Assembly: GCF_004361815.1 (NCBI RefSeq)
Contig: NZ_SNWA01000001.1
Location: 3,038,001 to 3,102,000 of the forward strand
Reading direction: 5' to 3'
DNA from: Paraburkholderia sp. BL10I2N1
Lineage (GTDB): Bacteria; Pseudomonadota; Gammaproteobacteria; Burkholderiales; Burkholderiaceae
DNA length: 64,000 nt
Made by a program: the position numbers and the translations under genes. Below are positions 55,370 through 63,769 of the stretch, one piece after another (within the stretch, counting starts at the first letter, position 1; each line of letters begins with the position of its first letter). The notes under the pieces are model-generated. The model was not told the DNA's origin, did no database searches, and was given only the letters and a program-made list of their open reading frames with translations.

Positions 55370-57178
55370 ATGAGTCTCGTCGAAGTGAAGGTACCGGACA
55401 TCGGTGATTTCAAGGATGTCGATGTCATCGAAGTGAATATCAAACCGGGCGACGTCATCGAGCTTGAACAGGCGCTGATGACGCTCGAATCCGACAAGGC
55501 TTCCATCGAAGTACCGAGCGATACCGCTGGCACCGTCAAGGAAGTCAGGGTCAAAACCGGTGACAAGGTGTCGGAAGGCAGCGTCATCGCTATCGTCGAA
55601 TCGGCCGGTGCCGGATCGGCCAAAGCAGCGCCTGAAGAAGCCGCGAAAGAGCCTGGGAAAGCGCCCGCGCAAGCGCCCGCGCAACCAGCCGCACAACCAG
55701 CCGCACAACCAGCCGCGCAGAAGGAGGCTACCGCTGCGCCGCAGGCTGGCAGTTTTTCGGGCAGCGCGGATATCGAGTGCGACATGGTCGTGCTCGGCTC
55801 GGGCCCCGGCGGCTATTCGGCTGCGTTCCGCTCGGCCGACCTCGGTATGAAGACCGTGCTGGTCGAACGTTATGCGACGCTCGGCGGTGTGTGTCTGAAC
55901 GTTGGCTGTATCCCGTCGAAGGCGCTGCTGCATACCGCCCTCGTTATCGATGAGGCCGAAGCGCTCGGCTCGCACGGCATCACGTTCGGCAAGCCGCAGA
56001 TCGATCTCGACAAACTGCGCGACTTCAAGTCGGGCGTCGTCAGGAAACTGACCGGCGGCCTCGCTGGCATGGCGAAGTTGCGTAAGGTCGAAGTCGTCAC
56101 GGGCACCGGTACATTCGTCGATCCGCACCACATGGAAGTGCAGACCGAAAGCGGCAAGAAGGTCGTCAAGTTCAAACAGGCGATCATCGCAGCCGGTTCG
56201 GAGGCCGTGAACCTGCCGTTCATGCCGGACGATCCGCGCGTCGTCGATTCGACCGGCGCGCTGGAGTTGCGCCAGATTCCGCAGCGCATGCTCGTCGTCG
56301 GCGGCGGCATCATCGGTCTCGAAATGGCAACCGTGTACGCGACGCTCGGCGCGCAGATCGAAGTCGTCGAAATGCTCGACGTTCTGATGGCAGGCGCTGA
56401 CCGCGATCTCGTCAAGGTCTGGGAGAAGTACAACAGCAAGCGTTTCGCGAACGTGATGCTGAAGACCAAAACGACGGGAGCCGTCGCGAAGGACGATGGT
56501 ATTTACGTGTCGTTCGAAGGCGAAAAGGCGCCGGCCGAAGCGCAACGTTATGACCTCGTGCTGGTCGCAGTGGGACGTAGCCCGAACGGCAGGAAGATCG
56601 GTGCGGAGAAGGCGGGCGTTGCGGTCACGGACCGTGGCTTCATCGAAGTAGACAAGCAGATGCGCACGAATGTGCCGCACATCTTCGCGATCGGCGACAT
56701 CATCGGTCAGCCGATGCTGGCGCACAAGGCCGTGCACGAAGCGCACGTCGCCGCGGAAGTGGCGCACGGCGAGAAGGCGTACTTCGACGCGCTGCAGATT
56801 CCGTCGGTGGCGTACACGGATCCGGAAGTGGCCTGGGCCGGTAAGACGGAGGACCAGTGCAAGGCCGAAGGCATCAAGTACGGCAAGGCGGTGTTCCCGT
56901 GGGCCGCTTCGGGCCGTGCGATTGCCAATGGCCGCGACGAAGGCTTTACGAAGCTGATCTTCGACGAGGCGACGCACCGCGTGATCGGTGGCGGCATCGT
57001 TGGTCTGAATGCTGGCGACCTGATCAGCGAAGTCTGTCTGGCCGTCGAAATGGGCGCGGACGCGACGGATATCGGCAAGACGATCCACCCGCACCCGACG
57101 CTCGGCGAGTCGATCGGTATGGCTGCCGAACTGTATGAAGGCGTCTGTACGGATCTGCCTCCGCAGAAAAAGAAGTAA
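55370..57178 (+). CDS. lpdA: Dihydrolipoamide dehydrogenase with N-terminal lipoyl domain
   Basis: 602 residues, about 125 longer than plain E3. An N-terminal lipoyl domain (res ~1-80, MTLESDKASIEVPSD) is followed by an Ala/Pro/Gln linker with a threefold 12-bp repeat. The FAD site is VVLGSGPGGYSAAFRSADLG, the redox disulfide is GGVCLNVGCIPSKALL, the NAD site is LVVGGGIIGLEMATVYATLG, and the C-terminal His-Glu region is IHPHPTLGESIGMAAEL. It reoxidises the lipoyl groups of AceF, making NADH. AGAAGGGGA precedes ATG 55370. Confidence 0.96.
   Translation: MSLVEVKVPDIGDFKDVDVIEVNIKPGDVIELEQALMTLESDKASIEVPSDTAGTVKEVRVKTGDKVSEGSVIAIVESAGAGSAKAAPEEAAKEPGKAPAQAPAQPAAQPAAQPAAQKEATAAPQAGSFSGSADIECDMVVLGSGPGGYSAAFRSADLGMKTVLVERYATLGGVCLNVGCIPSKALLHTALVIDEAEALGSHGITFGKPQIDLDKLRDFKSGVVRKLTGGLAGMAKLRKVEVVTGTGTFVDPHHMEVQTESGKKVVKFKQAIIAAGSEAVNLPFMPDDPRVVDSTGALELRQIPQRMLVVGGGIIGLEMATVYATLGAQIEVVEMLDVLMAGADRDLVKVWEKYNSKRFANVMLKTKTTGAVAKDDGIYVSFEGEKAPAEAQRYDLVLVAVGRSPNGRKIGAEKAGVAVTDRGFIEVDKQMRTNVPHIFAIGDIIGQPMLAHKAVHEAHVAAEVAHGEKAYFDALQIPSVAYTDPEVAWAGKTEDQCKAEGIKYGKAVFPWAASGRAIANGRDEGFTKLIFDEATHRVIGGGIVGLNAGDLISEVCLAVEMGADATDIGKTIHPHPTLGESIGMAAELYEGVCTDLPPQKKK
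55682..55717 (+). repeat. Three tandem copies of a 12-bp unit in the LpdA linker
   Basis: CAACCAGCCGCA is repeated three times (last copy ends in G), encoding AQPA units in the flexible linker after the lipoyl domain. Copy number could vary by slippage without breaking the frame. Confidence 0.85.
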
Positions 57179-57201
57179 CCCCTGTAGTCAGGGGACGAAG
57201 C

Positions 57202-57238
57202 AAAACGGCGCGCCCTTGACGGGGCGCGCCGTTTTTTT
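57202..57238 (+). terminator. Terminator of the pdh operon
   Basis: AAAACGGCGCGCCC pairs with GGGCGCGCCGTTTT around a short loop, and the sequence ends in seven Ts. Confidence 0.93.
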
Positions 57239-57450
57239 CGGCTGGATGCAACGGTAGACCGGACAACCGGCAGGAAAGCCAGCCTGGCAGCCGACAAAAC
57301 CGGCGCTCCAAAAAAAGAACCCGGCGGTGGCCGGGAAAACGATACGCACTGTTCGAACGTATCGGAGCGTCGGGCCACGCAGTGCCCGCGTTACACGCTG
57401 AACTGCGTGGCGCTGTTGCTTCGTCTGCAGGCTACCGACGTCCGTTTAGC

Positions 57451-58023
57451 TTAAACAGCCTTCTTGGCGGAGCGCGATGCCTGTGCTGCTGCCTGGGAGG
57501 CAGCCTTCGACGCGGCGGTAGCCGCTGCGTTGAAGTTGCTTTCAGCGATTTCGACGGCTTGCTTCGTAGCCTTGTGGACCGTTTCGTACGTGGTGTTGGC
57601 GGCGGTGATTGCCGACTTGATCACAGCGACAGCGGTTTCCGAGCCGGCCGGAGCATTCTTCGCGACGTTCTCGACGAGCGACTGCACCTTGCGGTTCTGC
57701 TCTTCATACTGCGCCTCAGCGACGCGGGCAAATTCAGCTTGCGTTGCCGATGCGATTTCATATACGTGACGGCCGTACGACAGAACCTTTTCAGCCACCG
57801 GTTGCGCGAGGCTGGCTTGCAGCGCGAGAAGTTCCTGTGCGTCCTTCACCGAAAGAGCACGTTGTGCATTTTCCTGGCTTTCCGCGAGCGTCGACTTCAC
57901 CACTTGCAGGTTCAGTTCGACGAGCTTTTCCACGCCTTCGAACGCCTTGGCCGTCAGGCCAAACAGGGTTTCGAGGTTGGTCTTTTGTGCCGCGGCGATT
58001 TGCTCAGGGGTCAGCAGAGTCAT
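57451..58023 (-). CDS. phaP: Phasin (PHA granule-associated protein)
   Basis: 190 residues, the usual size for the Burkholderiaceae phasin family. It begins [20 protein letters not shown] and continues with the family pattern [20 protein letters not shown] and [20 protein letters not shown]. The tail is Ala/Lys-rich ([20 protein letters not shown]). Phasins coat polyhydroxybutyrate granules, control their size and are amongst the most abundant proteins during storage. AGGAG lies just before ATG 58023. A strong promoter flanked by palindromes stands upstream. Confidence 0.94.
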   Translation of the reverse strand: MTLLTPEQIAAAQKTNLETLFGLTAKAFEGVEKLVELNLQVVKSTLAESQENAQRALSVKDAQELLALQASLAQPVAEKVLSYGRHVYEIASATQAEFARVAEAQYEEQNRKVQSLVENVAKNAPAGSETAVAVIKSAITAANTTYETVHKATKQAVEIAESNFNAAATAASKAASQAAAQASRSAKKAV

Positions 58024-58109
58024 GTTTACGCTCCTGGAATACGATCCGTCTCGTGCGGACCGTGTTGGGTTAATGGCAAAACCTGTCAACTACACAATCG
58101 GTAACGATG

Positions 58110-58127
58110 TTTTGTGCATCGCAACAA
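58110..58127. promoter_or_regulatory. Operator-like site downstream of the phaP -10 box
   Basis: TTTTGTGCATCGCAACAA is a degenerate copy of the palindrome at 58171-58185. It covers the expected phaP start point. PhaR-type repressors of phasin genes bind TGC/GCA dyads in other bacteria; this is a candidate. Confidence 0.55.
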
Positions 58128-58135
58128 TGGTTACT

Positions 58136-58163
58136 ATTTTAGGACAGCTGTTTTGAATGTCAA
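58136..58163 (-). promoter_or_regulatory. Sigma-70 promoter of phaP
   Basis: On the minus strand, a perfect TTGACA (58163-58158), a 16-bp spacer and TAAAAT (58141-58136). The quality suits a highly expressed phasin gene. Confidence 0.85.
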
Positions 58164-58170
58164 GCACTTT

Positions 58171-58185
58171 TTGTGCGTCGCACAA
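58171..58185. promoter_or_regulatory. 15-bp perfect palindrome upstream of the phaP -35 box
   Basis: TTGTGCG-T-CGCACAA, seven bases upstream of the -35 on the minus strand. It pairs with the similar site at 58110-58127, bracketing the promoter as a two-site operator would. Confidence 0.65.
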
Positions 58186-58190
58186 TAGTG

Positions 58191-58616
58191 AGAAATTATC
58201 GATAAAACAACAGGTTATGAAGTGCCTATGACATTCGGATGACCGCGCCGGAAAAAGTCGTCGCACCGCGCTGGTGCGCAAAAAGCTGGCTGCCAGCGCA
58301 CTGCCGCGGGCGTATTGCGATAGGGAAGCAGGCCAGATGGAGGCCGGAAATCGTCAAGACAGGTAAACCAAAATCTCTCGTTGAACGTTACAGGTGCTTC
58401 AAGGTCGAATGCGCGTACGAGGTTTCCGCAGCGACTGCTTAAGACTGTTGCGGAGCGACGTCGGCGGCAGTCCGGAGGCTGTTCCCGGCCACCAGGCCGG
58501 CATCCGGATGCAGGTTGTCAGTAGCGACAGCGTATTTCCCCTGATCAAGGTTGTTTCGAATTTGCCGTTATGCTGGGAGTCGGATAACGAACCAGCTTGA
58601 TGCGCAAACGAATTCC
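58191..58616. other. Gene-free interval upstream of phaP and pbpG
   Basis: About 430 bp with short open frames only, none with a ribosome site or recognisable product. I see nothing further in it. Confidence 0.5.
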
Positions 58617-58651
58617 GGCGCGCCCAATCGCTTTTTCTGATCGGGCGCGCC
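58617..58651. repeat. Strong inverted repeat (GGCGCGCCC ... GGGCGCGCC)
   Basis: GGCGCGCCC (58617-58625) and GGGCGCGCC (58643-58651) are perfect inverses around 17 bases that contain CTTTTT. It may be a terminator hairpin or a dispersed repeat; no gene ends here. Confidence 0.55.
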
Positions 58652-58782
58652 GTACTTATTGGTAATTTACAATCGGACCTTACAAGCCGGTTTAAAGAGC
58701 GCGTTTAAGTGCTTAATATTGCTAATTTTTCGTGGCTTTACTACACTTGCGGACAACTCGAGCCGCTCTATACAGAACACCA

Positions 58783-59940
58783 ATGAAAACCGACATGTTT
58801 TCGTCGCTGAAAGCGATCCACGGCGCGGCCTTGGGCACCGCTCTGTCGGTGGCCGCTTCCCTCGTCATCTCAGCGGCGTTCGCTGCGCCGATCGACGCTT
58901 TTGCCGCGTCGACCACCACGCCCGCCAAGCCGGAGAAGGCTACCCGTTCCGCCAAAAAGACCGCTGCGACAGCAGCCAGGTCGCCGAAGACAGCGCAGGC
59001 TGCGGCGGCGAACGCCGATGATGCGCCGCGCACCGTGGTGAAAAAAAAGCGGGTCTCTTACACGATGAATGGCCGCCATCATTCGGCCATGCGCAGGGTC
59101 GCTTTCGAACCACGTCAACCCACCGTTGGTCAGGCGTTTGGGCTGCATGAGACGCCCGACGCACTGATGTTGCGTTCCAGCGTTGCGTACGTGGTTGATC
59201 AGAATTCGTCCGAACCGCTCTTTGACAAAAATTCCCGTGCCGTCGTGCCGATCGCGTCAATCACCAAGCTGATGACCGCGATGGTTGTGCTTGACTCGAA
59301 AGAGGTGATGACCGAGCAGATCGAGGTCACCGACGAAGATCGCGACTACGAGAAGAACACGGGCTCGCGCCTGTCTGTTGGCTCAGTGCTGTCACGCGAG
59401 GACATGCTGCATATCGCGTTGATGGCGTCGGAAAACCGCGCGGCGGCCGCGCTGTCGCGCTATTTCCAGGGTGGCCGACCGGCGTTCATCGCGGCGATGA
59501 ACGCGAAGGCGAAGGCTCTCGGCATGAACGACACGCACTTCGAGAACCCGACGGGTCTGACGAGCCAGAACGTCTCGAGCGCTCGCGATCTCGTGAAGAT
59601 GGTGAACGCGGCATATCAATACCCGATGATTCGTCGTTTCTCGACTGACCGCAGCTATGAGGTGAACACGGGCAAGCGCATGCTCGCGTACAACAGCACG
59701 AACGCGCTGGTGCGCAACCCGACGTGGGATATCGGTCTGCAGAAGACCGGCTTCATCAACGAAGCGGGCGAATGTCTCGTGATGCAGGCAACCATCAATG
59801 GCCATCCAATGATCATGGTGCTGCTCGATTCGTCGGGCAAATATTCGCGTTTCGCCGATGCGACGCGCTTGCGTACGTGGCTGGACAACGGTGGTGATGG
59901 GCATATCACAAGCGCCGACGCTGGCGGCTCGGGTACCTGA
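58783..59940 (+). CDS. pbpG: D-alanyl-D-alanine endopeptidase (PbpG/PBP7-type)
   Basis: 385 residues with a signal peptide (ALGTALSVAASLVISAAFAA) and a long Ala/Lys/Thr-rich spacer (res ~45-100). The penicillin-binding serine peptidase domain has ASITKLMTAMVVLD (SxxK), MASENRAAAAL (SxN) and GLQKTGFINEAG (KTG). This S11 family cleaves peptidoglycan cross-links in the periplasm. No obvious ribosome site precedes ATG 58783; the frame is open from 58732. It is followed by a bidirectional terminator and the convergent IclR gene. Confidence 0.92.
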   Translation: MKTDMFSSLKAIHGAALGTALSVAASLVISAAFAAPIDAFAASTTTPAKPEKATRSAKKTAATAARSPKTAQAAAANADDAPRTVVKKKRVSYTMNGRHHSAMRRVAFEPRQPTVGQAFGLHETPDALMLRSSVAYVVDQNSSEPLFDKNSRAVVPIASITKLMTAMVVLDSKEVMTEQIEVTDEDRDYEKNTGSRLSVGSVLSREDMLHIALMASENRAAAALSRYFQGGRPAFIAAMNAKAKALGMNDTHFENPTGLTSQNVSSARDLVKMVNAAYQYPMIRRFSTDRSYEVNTGKRMLAYNSTNALVRNPTWDIGLQKTGFINEAGECLVMQATINGHPMIMVLLDSSGKYSRFADATRLRTWLDNGGDGHITSADAGGSGT

Positions 59941-59974
59941 GTTGTCGGCTGTTCGCGAACGGCCATCTGAAAAC

Positions 59975-60002
59975 AAGAAGCCCCGCTGTTGCGGGGCTTC
60001 TT
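59975..60002. terminator. Bidirectional terminator between pbpG and the IclR gene
   Basis: AAGAAGCCCCGC (59975-59986) pairs with GCGGGGCTTCTT (59991-60002) around four bases. Confidence 0.9.
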
Positions 60003-60038
60003 GCTTATGCGGCCGAGCTGAAATAAAGCAACGAACAG

Positions 60039-60845
60039 TTACGCGTGCTGGGCGTGAGCCTGTCCCGCTTGTGCTTCAGGCCGATAGCCGAGCGACTCTG
60101 AAATGACCAGTGCCGTCTGGCTCAGTTGACTGAGCCAGGAATCCTGCAGCCGGTCGGCTGGCGCGGACAGCGACAGCCCGGCAACGAGCTTGCCCGTATC
60201 GTCATAGATGCCTGCCGCAATGCAGCGAACACCAAGTTCAAGCTCTTCGTTATCGCGTGCGCACGATTGCTGACGCACATGCAGCAATTCGCGCTCGAGC
60301 TTGGCGAGATCAGTAATGCTGTTCTGAGTGTGACCCGACAGGCCCGTGCGAGTGGCATAGGCGCGGACGCGGGTCGACTCGTCGGCGGCAAGAAACAACT
60401 TGCCAACAGAAGTCAGGTGGAGCGGCGCCCGCCCGCCGATGGCACGCACGACCTGCATGCCCGAGCGTTCGGAATACGCGCGTTCGATATAGACGATCTC
60501 GTCGCCCTGACGGACCGATAGATTGACCGTCTGGCCAGTCTGGCGGTGCAGTTCACGCATCGGCATCAGCGCGGCGTCGCGTACCGACAGGCGCGCCTTC
60601 ACCAGGTTGCCGAGTTCGAGGAGGCGCATGCCTAGCCGGTACGTGCCCGGGTCGGACCGGTCGACCAGCCTGCACGTCACCATGTCGTTCAGGATGCGAT
60701 GGGCAGTCGAAGGGTGCAACTCGGTGCGTTGGGCGAGTTCTTTCAGGCTGACCGGGTCGCTATGCGCAGCAAGGGCGTCCAGCAGGCGCATCATGCGTTC
60801 GATCACCTGGATCGAAGTCTTGGGATCCGGGTTGGTGTCGCTCAT
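60039..60845 (-). CDS. IclR-family transcriptional regulator
   Basis: 268 residues. The N-terminal winged HTH (res ~12-75) shows IERMMRLLDALAAHSDPVSL, KELAQRTELHPSTAHRILND and MVTCRLVDR. The C-terminal effector domain (res ~85-255) has the family pattern RELHRQTGQTVNLSVRQGDE and LHLTSVGKLFLA, then GVRCIAAGIYDDTGKLVAGL. It lies divergent from lutA with 181 bp between the starts, so it is a good candidate regulator of lactate utilisation here. The effector is unknown. Confidence 0.9.
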   Translation of the reverse strand: MSDTNPDPKTSIQVIERMMRLLDALAAHSDPVSLKELAQRTELHPSTAHRILNDMVTCRLVDRSDPGTYRLGMRLLELGNLVKARLSVRDAALMPMRELHRQTGQTVNLSVRQGDEIVYIERAYSERSGMQVVRAIGGRAPLHLTSVGKLFLAADESTRVRAYATRTGLSGHTQNSITDLAKLERELLHVRQQSCARDNEELELGVRCIAAGIYDDTGKLVAGLSLSAPADRLQDSWLSQLSQTALVISESLGYRPEAQAGQAHAQHA

Positions 60846-61026
60846 GGGGAGAATTCAGATGACGCATCAGACAACGGAAAACTGATTGTATCTCGTATTG
60901 TGAAAAAAGCGAACGCCGTTCGAGCCGGAACTCCAATTGCGGCATTGTGCGCGTGCCGGGGCCGTTGGCGTTGGAGTTGCATGCCAAACAGCGGATAATC
61001 GGGGACGTTTTCCCGAAGGAGCGCTT

Positions 61027-61749
61027 ATGCGAGTCGGTTTGTTCGTCACCTGTCTCATTGACCTGATGCGTCCGGAGATCGGATTTTCGGTCATCAAGCT
61101 GATTGAGCGTGCGGGTTTCGAAGTCGTGGTGCCGCCTGCCCAGACCTGCTGCGGGCAGCCTGCCTACAACTCGGGTGAGCGCCGCATCGCGCGTGATCTC
61201 GCTGAGAAAACACTGCGCGAGTTCGAACAGTTCGACTACATCGTCGTGCCGTCGGGGTCTTGCGGAGGCATGATCCGTGTGCACTACGGCGATCTTTTTC
61301 GGAACGATCCGGAATTGATGGGCCGCTACGGCAGGCTCCAGCCCAAAGTGTTCGAACTGACTGAGTTTCTTGCCGACGTGGCGCACGTCAAACTGGTGCC
61401 TGGCGAGTTTGAAGGGCCTGTGACCTATCACGATTCATGTTCAGGGTTGCGCGAACTGGGTGTCAAGGCGCAGCCACGCGCGCTGCTCGCGCAGGTGGGC
61501 GTGCCCGTCAACGAAATGAAGGACTGCGAGCATTGCTGCGGCTTCGGCGGCACATTCGCGGTGAAGTACGGCGACATCTCGACGGCGATAGTCGACGAAA
61601 AGTGCGCCAACATCCGGACTAGCGGCGTCGATGCCGTCGTGCTTGGCGACCTTGGTTGCATGCTCAATATAGAAGGGCGCCTGCGACGCACCGGCGACAA
61701 CACGACGCGCGTGCTGCACATTGCGCAGGTGCTGGCCGGCGACGCCTGA
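61027..61749 (+). CDS. lutA: Lactate utilisation protein A (YkgE-type CCG protein)
   Basis: 240 residues. Two cysteine-rich CCG domains are clear: PAQTCCGQPAYNSG (first) and DCEHCCGFGGTFAVKYG (second), with CLIDLMRPE near the start and YHDSCSGLREL before the second. In Bacillus LutA works with LutB and LutC to oxidise L-lactate to pyruvate using iron-sulfur centres. AAGGAG at 61015-61020 supports the ATG. lutB begins 54 bp downstream. Confidence 0.93.
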   Translation: MRVGLFVTCLIDLMRPEIGFSVIKLIERAGFEVVVPPAQTCCGQPAYNSGERRIARDLAEKTLREFEQFDYIVVPSGSCGGMIRVHYGDLFRNDPELMGRYGRLQPKVFELTEFLADVAHVKLVPGEFEGPVTYHDSCSGLRELGVKAQPRALLAQVGVPVNEMKDCEHCCGFGGTFAVKYGDISTAIVDEKCANIRTSGVDAVVLGDLGCMLNIEGRLRRTGDNTTRVLHIAQVLAGDA

Positions 61750-61803
61750 CCGCTTGCAGCGCACCCCAACCCGTTCGTCACTTATCGGATTTCCAAGGCC
61801 GCC

Positions 61804-63216
61804 ATGCAAGCCCAATCGATGCAGTTCAAGGCGCGCGCGGGCCAGAAGCTCGCCGACCAGCGTCTGCAGCAGAATCTCACCAAGCTGTCGACGAAGTTCG
61901 TTTCGGCCCGCGCCGCTGCGATCACCGAGATCGATTTCCAGGCAACGCGCGCGTCGCTCATGGAGCGCCGCAATCGTGCGCTCGAAAACCTCGATGTCTG
62001 GCTGGAAACTTTCGAGCGCGAGGCGACCCGCCGTGGCGTGAGCGTCCTCTACGCGGAGACGACCCAGGCGGCCGCGCGGCTCGTCGTGGATATCGCGCGA
62101 AAGCACGATGTGAAGAAGGTGATCAAGACGAAGTCGATGGTCACGGAGGAAATGCGGCTTAACGCCGTGCTCGGCGAGATGGGCGTGCAGTCAATCGAAA
62201 CCGATCTCGGCGAGTACATCCTGCAGATCAACGACAACGAAGCGCCAAGCCACATCATTGCGCCCGTCGTCCACAAGGACAAGGAGGAGATCGCCGACCT
62301 GTTCGCAAAGACGCATCAGCGGCCGAGACTGACGGAGATTCCAGACATGACGCGCGAGGCGCGCGAGATGCTCCGTCCACATTTCATGACGGGCGACATG
62401 GGCGTAACTGGCGGTAACTTCCTGATTGCGGAGACGGGTTCGGTGGCACTGGTGACGAACGAGGGTAACGAAGGCATGTGTACGGTGATGCCGCGCGTCC
62501 ATGTGGCCGTCACGGGTGTCGAAAAAATCCTCCCGACACTCGAGGATCTCGCCACGGCGATGCGTCTGTTGCCGCGTTCGGCGACGGGGCAGGCGACCTC
62601 CAATTACTTTTCGGTGCTCACGGGGCCGCGTGCGCCTGACGAGCAGGATGGCCCGGAACACATGTATGTGGTGCTGGTCGACGGCGGGCGAACTGGGCTG
62701 ATTGGTGGCGATTTCCAGGAAATGCTGCGCTGTATCCGCTGCGGTGCCTGCATGAATCACTGCCCGGTGTATCAAAAGGTAGGCGGTCACGCTTATGGCT
62801 GGGTGTATCCGGGGCCGATGGGCTCAGTATTGACGCCAAGCTATGTCGGCATCGACAAGGCGCTCGATCTGCCGCAGGCGGCGACGCTATGCGGAGAGTG
62901 CAACAGCGTCTGCCCAGTCGGCATTCCGCTTTCAGATCTCCTGCGCAAACTGCGGGAGAGGCAGATGGAGCGCCACCTGCGCCCGTGGCGTGAGCGGCTT
63001 GGGCTGACGGTGTGGGGTTATCTCGCGCTACATCCGGATGCCTATGCGCTTTTGACCAGGCTGGCAGCACGGATCCTGGAGCGCATGGGCGGACAGAGGC
63101 GCGCGATTGCGCGCTTGCCGCTCGGCTCGGGCTGGACCCATACGCGCGATTTGCCCGCGCCAGTTGGCCGGACCTTCCGCGAGTTGTACGCGGCTCAGCG
63201 CAGCCATATCGGTTGA
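61804..63216 (+). CDS. lutB: Lactate utilisation iron-sulfur protein B (YkgF-type)
   Basis: 470 residues. An N-terminal LUD domain (res ~60-290) contains ETGSVALVTNEGNEGM. Two 4Fe-4S motifs follow at the C-terminal side: LRCIRCGACMNHCPVYQKVG and LCGECNSVCPVGIPLSDLLR. It is the electron-transfer core of the LutABC L-lactate oxidase. No lutC (YkgG) follows: the next gene, on the opposite strand, is a lipoprotein. LutC may be elsewhere or lost. Confidence 0.93.
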   Translation: MQAQSMQFKARAGQKLADQRLQQNLTKLSTKFVSARAAAITEIDFQATRASLMERRNRALENLDVWLETFEREATRRGVSVLYAETTQAAARLVVDIARKHDVKKVIKTKSMVTEEMRLNAVLGEMGVQSIETDLGEYILQINDNEAPSHIIAPVVHKDKEEIADLFAKTHQRPRLTEIPDMTREAREMLRPHFMTGDMGVTGGNFLIAETGSVALVTNEGNEGMCTVMPRVHVAVTGVEKILPTLEDLATAMRLLPRSATGQATSNYFSVLTGPRAPDEQDGPEHMYVVLVDGGRTGLIGGDFQEMLRCIRCGACMNHCPVYQKVGGHAYGWVYPGPMGSVLTPSYVGIDKALDLPQAATLCGECNSVCPVGIPLSDLLRKLRERQMERHLRPWRERLGLTVWGYLALHPDAYALLTRLAARILERMGGQRRAIARLPLGSGWTHTRDLPAPVGRTFRELYAAQRSHIG

Positions 63217-63237
63217 CTTATTCTTCCTCAGGAAAAT

Positions 63238-63267
63238 AGATCGGCGCGGGGAGAACCGCGCCGATCT
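63238..63267. terminator. Hairpin between lutB and the lipoprotein gene
   Basis: AGATCGGCGCGG (63238-63249) and CCGCGCCGATCT (63256-63267) pair perfectly over 12 bp. On the minus strand TATTTTCC follows, fitting a terminator for the lipoprotein gene. Confidence 0.75.
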
Positions 63268-63289
63268 GCCCTGGCGGGCAACCGGGGCA

Positions 63290-63769
63290 TCAATGGCGGC
63301 TGCCGCCGCCGTTGTTGTAGTCCTGCGCGCTCTGCCTTTCAGAGTCGCGATCCCCTCTGCCGCCCTGGCCGCCACCTCGGGTTGGGGTAGGATGCCCCAC
63401 GCCAGCGCCAGGGGGCCCGCCGCCGCGCCATCCGTTACCCGCCTGCGGCGCCGGACCACCACCCAGCTGTGGCCCTGGCCCGCCACCGTGGCCCTGCTGC
63501 TGCGGTGGCGGAGGCGGCCGGTCATGGTTGTAGCCGTGATCATATCCACGGTCATAGCCGCGACCGTATCCATGATCGTAGTACGACGGCCCCGAGTAGC
63601 CGCCAAATCCCAGGTAGACATTCGACTGCGGAACGGGCGCTGCGCCATAGCCGTAACCATAGCCGGGGTCGTAGCCGCCGCCGTATGCGGGCGTGCCGTC
63701 CGGGTAGACAGCGCAACCGGCCAGAGCGGCCGTGGCCGCTATGGCGAAAATTGAAGTAATGCGTTTCAT
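63290..63769 (-). CDS. Tyr/Gly-rich lipoprotein of unknown function
   Basis: 159 residues. The signal peptide ends in a lipobox (TAALAGC, Cys at ~19), so the protein should be lipid-anchored. The mature part is Gly/Tyr/Pro-rich, with short repeats such as GYDPGYGYGYG and YGRGYDRGYDHGYNHD, then PPPPPQQQGHGGGPGP and a charged Gly/Asn-rich tail. It has no recognised domain. Low-complexity Tyr-Gly repeats suggest a surface-exposed or disordered role. ATG 63769 was chosen because the lipoprotein signal begins there. Confidence 0.72.
   Translation of the reverse strand: MKRITSIFAIAATAALAGCAVYPDGTPAYGGGYDPGYGYGYGAAPVPQSNVYLGFGGYSGPSYYDHGYGRGYDRGYDHGYNHDRPPPPPQQQGHGGGPGPQLGGGPAPQAGNGWRGGGPPGAGVGHPTPTRGGGQGGRGDRDSERQSAQDYNNGGGSRH

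Noticed and set aside
58239..58442. 67-codon open frame between phaP and pbpG
   Set aside because: Basic, low-information translation without ribosome site or promoter.
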